Of a stretch of 64,000 bases of DNA, positions 56,760 to 64,000 are shown piece after piece; the first letter of the stretch is position 1; the number at the start of each line of letters is the position of its first letter. Origin of the DNA: Drosophila persimilis (lineage: Eukaryota; Arthropoda; Insecta; Diptera; Drosophilidae). The stretch is from the NCBI RefSeq assembly GCF_003286085.1, contig NW_020825331.1, positions 372,001 through 436,000 on the forward strand. The letters run 5' to 3'. The translations under genes were made by a program, and so were the position numbers. The notes under the pieces are model-generated. The model searched no databases. It was given only the letters and a program-made list of their open reading frames with translations, and was not told the origin of the DNA.

Positions 56760-57240
56760 TATAAAGAAGGATACTAAAATAACACACAAAATATAGTTAT
56801 TTTTAATCGGAATTTAGCCAGAAAATACCAAATACTTAAAAGAGGACAAAATATGAAAAAATTCCAACAAATAAAATACCACAAAATACAAAAAATCATA
56901 TTTAAAAAAACACACCCAAAAAAAACCTGTTAAATACTTACAAATATATACCATCCAAACAATTATCCAAAAAATACTAAAAATACCTGAAAACACTTTA
57001 AAAATACCGGAAAAATCTAACAAAATATCAATATAAAATACTAAAAAAAAATTCTAGATAAAATGCTAGATAACATACCAGACAAGTTGTAAGAAAATAA
57101 AACAAAAAGTGTTAGAGAAAAATAAAAAAATACCAGCCAAAACTATACAAAATACTAGAACAAATTCACGAGAAAATTACCAGAAAGAATTCCCAGAAAA
57201 TAGCCGAAAAATACTAAAATACAGTATTGATTTCGATGCA
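56760..57240 (-). repeat. A-rich AAAATACCAGAAAA tract (reverse of GGTATTTTT arrays)
   Basis: Built of AAAATACCA, AAATACTAAAA and CCAGAAAAT words; the reverse complement of the type at 54520-55300. Confidence 0.7.
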
Positions 57241-58499
57241 TGGAAATGGTCTTTACATCGAAGTTCTAATGAGATTTTTTTTTGCTGGACTTCGAGATTT
57301 TTCCATCATTCCATGATTTAAGACTTTTTCACTTTCTGTAACCTTAGCCTTGGGCCAGCGCTGTGCAGAGCCTCATTTGTGCAGAGACTGTCTCGAGTGC
57401 TGGCTCTACTTCAAACAATGTACATCTATGGGGGGAGGAGGGGGAAGGGCTGTAGGTACATATATTCCAACGTTAATTTCATAATGAAAGCTCCTCCAGT
57501 GGAGGAGTGGAGAGTGCATACTCATGTAAATAATAGCAGCAGTTGTCCGTATCCCCCACCCCCACCTCCGCCTCCGCCTCCGACTCTGCCAAAGACATAC
57601 ACATGTACGCCCGGGGGGCTCTGGGTGGTTCGGAGATTGCATCCACTTTAAAATCCATTTATGAATGAAAAACACACACACACAACGACGACGACGAGGG
57701 GTGATACCGGTCCCTGGGTTAAGGGCGATGCCTCGTCTACTCCCCCGAGGGGTGGCCCAGGGGGAGGTTGGGTTCTGCTCATTTCATGCTTTCACAAACA
57801 GGATGAGGAGGGAGGGGGATTGGGAGTGTGCCCTCCATTAATGAGTATTCAAAATGCAATCCAGGGAACAGCAGGAGCAGGAGCAGGAGCACAAGGGGGT
57901 GGCACCAGCAGCATAAGGGTGGCCCAAGTCCATATGCATAATTTTTCCAGTGTGGGTTTTCCAAAGGATCTCCCACTCGGGCAGATTGCGGCTCGCTCAA
58001 GGTGATGGCTGGACAGTGGTCCTTCGTGTTGTTTTTTTTTTGTTTTCGGTACAGTTTCAGCCCGCAAGGCATTGATAAATTGGATGCAACTCTGCAAAAG
58101 CAAAAGCAAAAACCAAAACAAAAACAAAAGCTTCACTCTCCCTCTTTCGCTTGAGTGCAGTTCAATGCAATTTGCAATTGCAGCAAAACAGAGAAAGAGA
58201 GAGACAGAGAGAGAGGGAGAGAGAAGTTTCAACAGAAAGAGAAAGGAGAGGCAGAAGCAGAAGCAGCGACAGCGGAGGAGGATCCATGAAGAGATGAAGC
58301 TGCTCTTCCAGCAAATTTTCTTGTATTTTTCACATTTATTTTTGTTGTTGCTGTGTGGAGCCAGGGAACCAGGGCCTTGCACCAGAAGCAGCTTAAAAAA
58401 GTTGAAAGTAAAACCAAGTACAGTAGAGCCCCCATGCGGCCCCACAAAACAACAGAGAAGATCATTAAATATGTAGGCAAAAAACCACATTGAAAGTGG
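57241..58499. other. Upstream region, no gene seen
   Basis: Non-coding, with CCTCCGCCTCCG and GGAGCAGGAGCAGGAGCA runs and an AAAGCAAAAGCAAAAACC run (about 58095-58130). Confidence 0.5.
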
Positions 58500-59050
58500 A
58501 TCTACAATTTCTGACATTCGTGAACTTCAACTTAACTAAAATACTAAAATAAATACTAAAAAAAAAATATACCAAAAACACAAGAAAAATACCAGTTAAA
58601 TAGTGGATACTTGACTCAAAAATAGATACCAAAAAATACGACAGTTTCAGTAACACTTAAAAAATACTCGAATTCCTATAAAAAAAAAAGCAATTGTGTA
58701 AAAAAAATTAAAAATATATAATAAAAAAAATATATAATAAAAAAAATATATAATAAAAAAAATAAATAATAAATACTATAAATATACCAGAAAATATACC
58801 AGAAAATACTGCAAATATATCAGCAAATATTTAAAAAAGAAAGTAGATAATAATTGGTAAAGAAATGAATAGAAAAATATACCAAAAGAATAACTACAAA
58901 AAGGCCCCAGAAAATACTAGAATATTAATATGAAATATATGGGGAAAATACTTGAAAAAGTAGTCAATAATTGGTACAGAAATTAATAAAAAAAAATTTT
59001 TTAAAATAGCTACAAAAAGCACCAGAAAATACTAGAATATTAATACATAT
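58500..59050 (-). repeat. A-rich AAAATACCAG tract
   Basis: Repeated AAAATACCAGAAAATACT words and an AAAAAATATATAATA triplication near 58715-58760. Same family as 56760-57240. Confidence 0.7.
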
Positions 59051-59579
59051 TCATTCATTCAACTCTTGAGAGCTGTAAAACGATACAGATTTTCCCAAGA
59101 GAATACGAATCAAGAGTTTTCCCAAGAGAAAATCTGATTTCCCGAATTGTATTTGTAGAAATTCCAAGGTAAAATTCGTTATATATTCGCTTATCTCTGA
59201 CATCCAGAACTAGATATGGGCTTTCTTTCATTCAGTTTCGGGCTTCGGTTTCATTTGAGCAGCGTCCACTGTGGCATCGCCATGGCCCTGGTTTGCCGAA
59301 CAGCAGCAGCAGTTCAAGGACCAGGCCACAAAACAGGCCGCAAACCGGCTCCAAGTCGCTGCCATTGCTGCAGCGAGGACGCAGGCGCACACACACAGAC
59401 ACACAGACACATGCAGCGGCAGAGGCAGTGGCAGCAGCAACTTCAAGGCTCCTTGACTCTGCTGCCTGCTGACTGTTTGCTGCTGCCTGCATCGATGTCG
59501 CCGTCATTGTTGCTGTTTTCCCATACCCTGTTAAAAGTAGGAACCCGGCACCAGGGGGTACTCGTTTGGAGATACATAT

Positions 59580-59880
59580 GACACAGGCAAACGTTAAGAA
59601 TACCAGAAAAATACTAGGCATTTACCAGAAAAATTCTAGAAATGTGCCAGACATAAACTAGAAATCTGCCTGAAAATTTTTAGAATACTAAACAAATATA
59701 TACAAAAACTGTACAAAGGGAAATTTCAGTAAAATACTATATAAAATACTATATAAAAAAAAAAAATGTATAGATGTATAAAAAATACCAGAAAAAAGAC
59801 TGGAATTTATCTCATCCAAAAAAAAAATACTAGAGTGAAACCAATAAAATAAAAATACTAGAATATACTGCAGAGTTTTC
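59580..59880 (-). repeat. A-rich AAAATACCAG tract
   Basis: AATACCAGAAAAATACTAG words; same strand bias as the two preceding tracts. Confidence 0.65.
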
Positions 59881-60889
59881 ATTTTAAGAGTTGTGTCTTT
59901 TTTTAGGAAGAGGATCTTTGGATCTTTGTGGAATCGAAACTAAAAATGAAAACATCTTCGAGAGGTTGAGGGGGCATCCCTGCAGTCGGAAGTACTCCCT
60001 TTCGTTTCGTTTTCATTCTTTTTTGTTGTCTTCGGTCGCATCCTCCGTCGCAGAGGAAGAGTCGTTATGGAATCCCCAGATTGCGTGGAGGAAGGGCAGC
60101 GAATGGGGAACGAAGCGGAAATTGTACACACAAACGGAAGGGAGTCGGAGTCGGAGTCGGAGACAGAGTCCCTCCGCTCTCACTCTCAAGTTCAAGTCCT
60201 CTCCCGCTCTAAATCATTCTGGGATATGTGCTCGAGGGAGGCGATAGATACACAGTAGATGCGAATGGCAATGCAATTGGCAAAAGCTTTTATCCATTGA
60301 TTCATTTAAACGTAATTTCCTGCACAGTTGCCATTCGTCTGCCAGTCCCTGGAAGGCAGGCGGAGAGGGCAACAGACAGGAAGGAAGAGTCGTTGCAATT
60401 GCATTTGTTGAAAGGAATGAAAGGAAATCAAGTTATCTACGAGATGCACTCCTCCATCCTCACGGACTGGGAATCCCATCTGTTTTCTGGATTGCTTTCA
60501 GGATTATTGAATGAAAAAATAAGGCAATGCCAGCGGAGAATAAACGAATGAACAAATGACTCAATTGGTATTCGCTTGAGTGAATCCTACAAGGATCCTA
60601 CACTTTCGTTCTCCGCGCAAAGGTATGGCAAAGGTCATTGGTTCATTGTAGAAATTATCCCATAAGTGAGTGGTCACATTCATTCCCGTTCGTTCTAAAA
60701 TCCGATTAGGGAGGGACCTCTGAAAGACCCCAAAGAGGCTCCATGTCCACGATCTACTGCAGACGATTCCCTTCTCCACGTCCGGCATCATACCCATTCT
60801 CCACTCTCCTTCATGTCATCTCTAATGCCATTGTTCTGTTTCAACTAATGCCAATATATGTCAAAATATGCAAAAAAAAATCAAATATC

Positions 60890-61300
60890 ATTCCCAACAG
60901 ATGCAAAAAATTATACTTTTTCTAAATGTTTTTTTTTTGGTTTTGTTACTATTTTTAAACGTGATTTTTTGGTATATTTTTGGTATTTTATTGTTTTATT
61001 TTTATTTTATTAGGATTTTCTCTTCCGCTTTATTGTAATTTTTGTTGTTTAATTTTTGAACTTTTTGGTAGGTTTTTTTAAATTTGTTGGTTTGGTCCGT
61101 TTTGATATGGTCTTTTTGGCTTTTTTTTTTGGGTACTTATTGGTATTTTATTTGGTACTTTTTGGTATTTTCTTTGGTACTTTTTTTAATTTTTTGTTTT
61201 TAATTGATCCTTTTTGGTATTTTTTCTTTGGTATTTTATTTGGTTTTTTTTATCGTTTGTTATTTGGTACTTTTTGGTATTTTTCTGAGAAATTGTAAAC
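60890..61300 (+). repeat. T-rich TTTGGTACTTTTTGGTATTTT tract
   Basis: TTTTTGGTATTTT and TTTGGTACTTTTT alternate about ten times. Opposite strand bias to the tracts at 56760-59880. Confidence 0.75.
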
Positions 61301-61909
61301 GCAATCGATTGCCACCGATGGCGAAATGCTGTGCGAATTTCAAAACCGCTTTACCAAAAATAAAACGTCTTGTTTTCCGCTCTGTTCCTCTGTGTTTCAC
61401 TCTGTTCACGCGCTCTCTGTTGCTCCATTCTTTGCGTTCCATGCCATGACACGGCACGACATGACACGGGCCCACTCACCGGCTGCTGCTCTACAGCTTC
61501 TTCTTTGCGGCTACTGCTTCCGCTTTTTCAGCAGTGTTCTGTTTCTGTTTCTGATTCTGTTTTGTTTCTGTTTGTTTTGATTGTTATTGTTTTTGTTCTG
61601 TTTTGTTATTTTGTAGTCAAGTGTTGTGTCCTCCAACGCATTCGCAATGATGCGACGGCGTTTGTCCCCTTTGCCCCGCTCTACCCGCTATCACTCGTAC
61701 CAGCACCTCTTCGCTGTTCAACCCTGACTCTGCTTCTGCTTCTGGCTCTCTGGCTCTCTTGCTGTCACTTCCACACGTTCCAACACACACACACACAAAC
61801 ATTCATTCTGTTTGTACAGTTGCTTTCTGTCTGTGGCATGGCTTTTGAATACCCTTCTATTTGGGTGGGGACGGGCGGCATGATATTTTGATTCTTATCG
61901 GTTTGCTCT

Positions 61910-62460
61910 CTCTGCTAAGAATCTAAAGGGTATTTTATTTCGTCTTTAATTCGGTATTTTATTTGTATTTTACTGGTATTTTTCATATTTTCTTTTTGGT
62001 ATTTTCTTGGTAATATTTTTTGTATTTATTCATATTTTCTTTGTTTTGTTTGTTATAGTTTATGATATTTTAAATGGTATTTTTTTGGTATTTCATTCAG
62101 TATTTAATTTTTAATTTCGTTGAATTTTTTTTTTATTTATTCATATATTTTTTTGTAATTTCTTGGTATTTAATCATATTTTGTTTTTTGGTATTTTATT
62201 TGTAAATTCTTGGTAATTTTCTGTATTTATTCATATTTTCTTTGTTGTTTTTTTTGTTATAGTTTTGATATTTTACTTGGCTTTTTTTAAAATTTAATTC
62301 GGTAGTTAGTTTGTAATTTCTTGATATTTTTTAATTTATTCAAACTTTCTTTGTTTCGTTGCAGTTTTTGGTATTTAATTTGGTATTTATTTCGGTATTT
62401 TATTTGTAATTTCATAGAATTTCATTCGCTGTTAATTTCTCTGTGTATTTTTCCAGGGTA
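61910..62460 (+). repeat. T-rich TTGGTATTTT tract with longer repeats
   Basis: Besides GGTATTTT words, the segment GTATTTATTCATATTTTCTTTG occurs at about 62022 and again at about 62223, followed each time by a GTTATAGTTT-type sequence; a weaker third copy is near 62332. This shows local duplication of units of about 110-200 bp. Confidence 0.75.
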
Positions 62461-64000
62461 TGCCCCACAGGGTGGTGCCAAACGTAAAACAGCTTTTGAT
62501 TCCACATTTGCTTTTTTTTGTTTTTGTTTTATGATAAGAGGAAACAGAACACAACGGCAGCTGCCACCCACTCACTAAACCACCCACTGCCCCTTATCAC
62601 CTCCCCCTTCAGACACGTGTCTCAGCCACCCGATACCTTAGGGCTGTGGTTGAATGGGGAGGGGACAGTGGCGCAGTGGCAGTGCCCCAATCAGCAGGAT
62701 AATCACAATGCTCGACGTTGATAATGGCGACGTTGATGAGTTTGAACCTGAGCACTCGCCCACTATGGCAAAGAGGGGGGGGGGGGGGGGGGGTAGCGGG
62801 GAGTGGGGAGGGGGGAAAAACAGGTGAAAACAAAACACAAAAAAAAATCTAGAATCATTTGTAGTGGTGCCACAGACAGAGCCATGCCTCCAATGCCACA
62901 TGCCTCCGAATGACAGACTGCGGACTGGGGACTGGGGACTGGGGACGGGACTTCCTGCTGCATTTCCTTTTCGACTCTTTTTCCGGTCTTCGGGGCTCAT
63001 GGGGTTTCGGGTGTTCCAGGGGCGAGAGGGGTGGAGCGATGGGGAGATGAGGAGGAGGCGTGAAATGTGATGTGATTCCCTGCACCGGACGCCCTTTGGC
63101 AATCAGAGTGCCACCTGAGTGACACAGCAGGGTCTCCGTACCGCCCACCCTCCAGTCCCCACTTGCATCGAAAAGGTGTCCGATTGCTCCACAGGATGGA
63201 CGGAGCACCAATCAGAGAGTGTTTTTGTGGTTTCTGACATTCGTTCGCTCGCTCTCTTCCCTCTTCCGGGATTAGGAATAGAAACCGTCACGGGTCTTGT
63301 GTCCTTGGGAAGCCTTCAAATAGTTTTGGGGAGAATCTTCTTCACGATGGGACACGGGAGGGGTGTTTGTCGATCGGCTATTGCACTGCTTTCTTGGGTT
63401 GATTTCCCACTATGATACCATTCCACTCCACGGATTCCACTGCTTTCTTTCAGCGCTCTATTGCTTGATTTTTCATAGTTCTTTGCTTTTGCTTTTGCTT
63501 TTGCCCTACTCCCAGATTCTGTTGTTGTTTAACTCCACACACAAAAACACACACACACATACACACACGAACACGCACACACTGCACACGAAAAAGAATT
63601 CCAAGGTCATTTCCATTGCTTATTTATTCATTCATTCATTCACCATCTCCCTCTCTCTTTCCATTACTACATCTTTTGCTACTTCTTTGGCTCGATCTTC
63701 CCCTTTTCCTTTCCTTTACCCGTTCGTCATCGTGTGTTTTGTTATTATTGCGCGTTGTTCTGCTTCTGCTTCTGCTCTTCTCTTCTTTTGCGATAAGAAA
63801 GAGTTTCGTTTCTCTAATGAAATCACAAAACTTTTCTTCAAAATGAATGAAGCACGTGTGTCGGAGGACAGAGAGGCAGAGAGAGTGAGAGAGGGAGAGG
63901 TAGAAGGAGAGCAGCAAATAATTAAGTAATCGACACTTAAAGATGCGGAAATGCCTTCAAGATTTTAATGATTTTTCGTTTTGCCATAAATATACATACA
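62461..64000. other. Upstream region to window end
   Basis: No gene seen. Contains a 19-G run, an ACTGGGG tandem repeat (about 62924-62950), two CACTGCTT octamers (63384, 63438), GCTTTT and CA runs near 63480-63590 and GA-rich sequence near 63865-63905. Confidence 0.5.
62775..62816 (+). repeat. Poly-G run with adjoining G tracts
   Basis: Nineteen consecutive G (62775-62793), then GCGGGG, GTGGGG and a run of G up to 62816. This meets the G-quadruplex pattern on the plus strand. Confidence 0.85.

Noticed and set aside
1-64000. tRNA, rRNA, snRNA genes and CRISPR arrays
   Set aside because: Looked for by eye (A/B box patterns, known conserved cores) and none seen; a covariance-model search would be needed to exclude small RNAs in introns. 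CRISPR is not expected in an insect.

Overview
The window looks like Drosophila X-chromosome (Muller A) DNA. The evidence is fly-style short introns of about 55-70 nt, three genes recognisable from fly orthologues, abundant CAG/CAA and GGC low-complexity coding, and one DINE-1/INE-1 (mini-me/SGM-type) mobile element whose text resembles the copies common in the obscura group. The species assignment (obscura group, D. pseudoobscura-like) is an inference. X linkage is inferred from the RhoGAP19D and GstT3 orthologues.

Layout. 1-6870 is mostly non-coding, probably upstream or 5' intron of the first gene, with a doubtful ORF at 1-177. 6871-10660 (+) holds six exons of a RUN-TBC RabGAP of the SGSM1/2 family; its first coding exon was not found. 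12871-14483 (+) is a theta-class glutathione S-transferase (GstT3-like) with four coding exons, a TATA promoter and a probable second internal promoter that gives a 40-residue shorter protein. 16900-43046 (-) is the RhoGAP19D orthologue (ARHGAP21/23 family: PDZ, PH-like, RhoGAP). I resolved it into 14 phase-consistent coding exons encoding 2341 aa. It converges with the GST gene. A 16-kb intron of RhoGAP19D (24491-40497) carries the DINE-1 copy, a 47-bp minisatellite, several microsatellites and, on the opposite strand, an apparent three-exon nested gene (about 39916-40435) encoding a 51-aa single-membrane-segment protein that resembles TOM6. 43047-64000 is upstream or 5'-intronic DNA with no convincing gene, rich in T-tract arrays (GGTATTTTT in both orientations) and clusters of the octamer CACTGCTT/AAGCAGTG.

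How the genes relate: the three large genes act in unrelated processes (Rab GTPase inactivation, glutathione conjugation, Rho/Cdc42 inactivation at the cell cortex). They are ordinary conserved neighbours, not a functional cluster. The points most worth a second look are the nested TOM6-like microprotein gene, a stop-free 183-nt in-frame intron (exitron-like) in the RhoGAP19D tail, a candidate alternative first exon that would remove half of the PDZ domain, and the dispersed CACTGCTT clusters.
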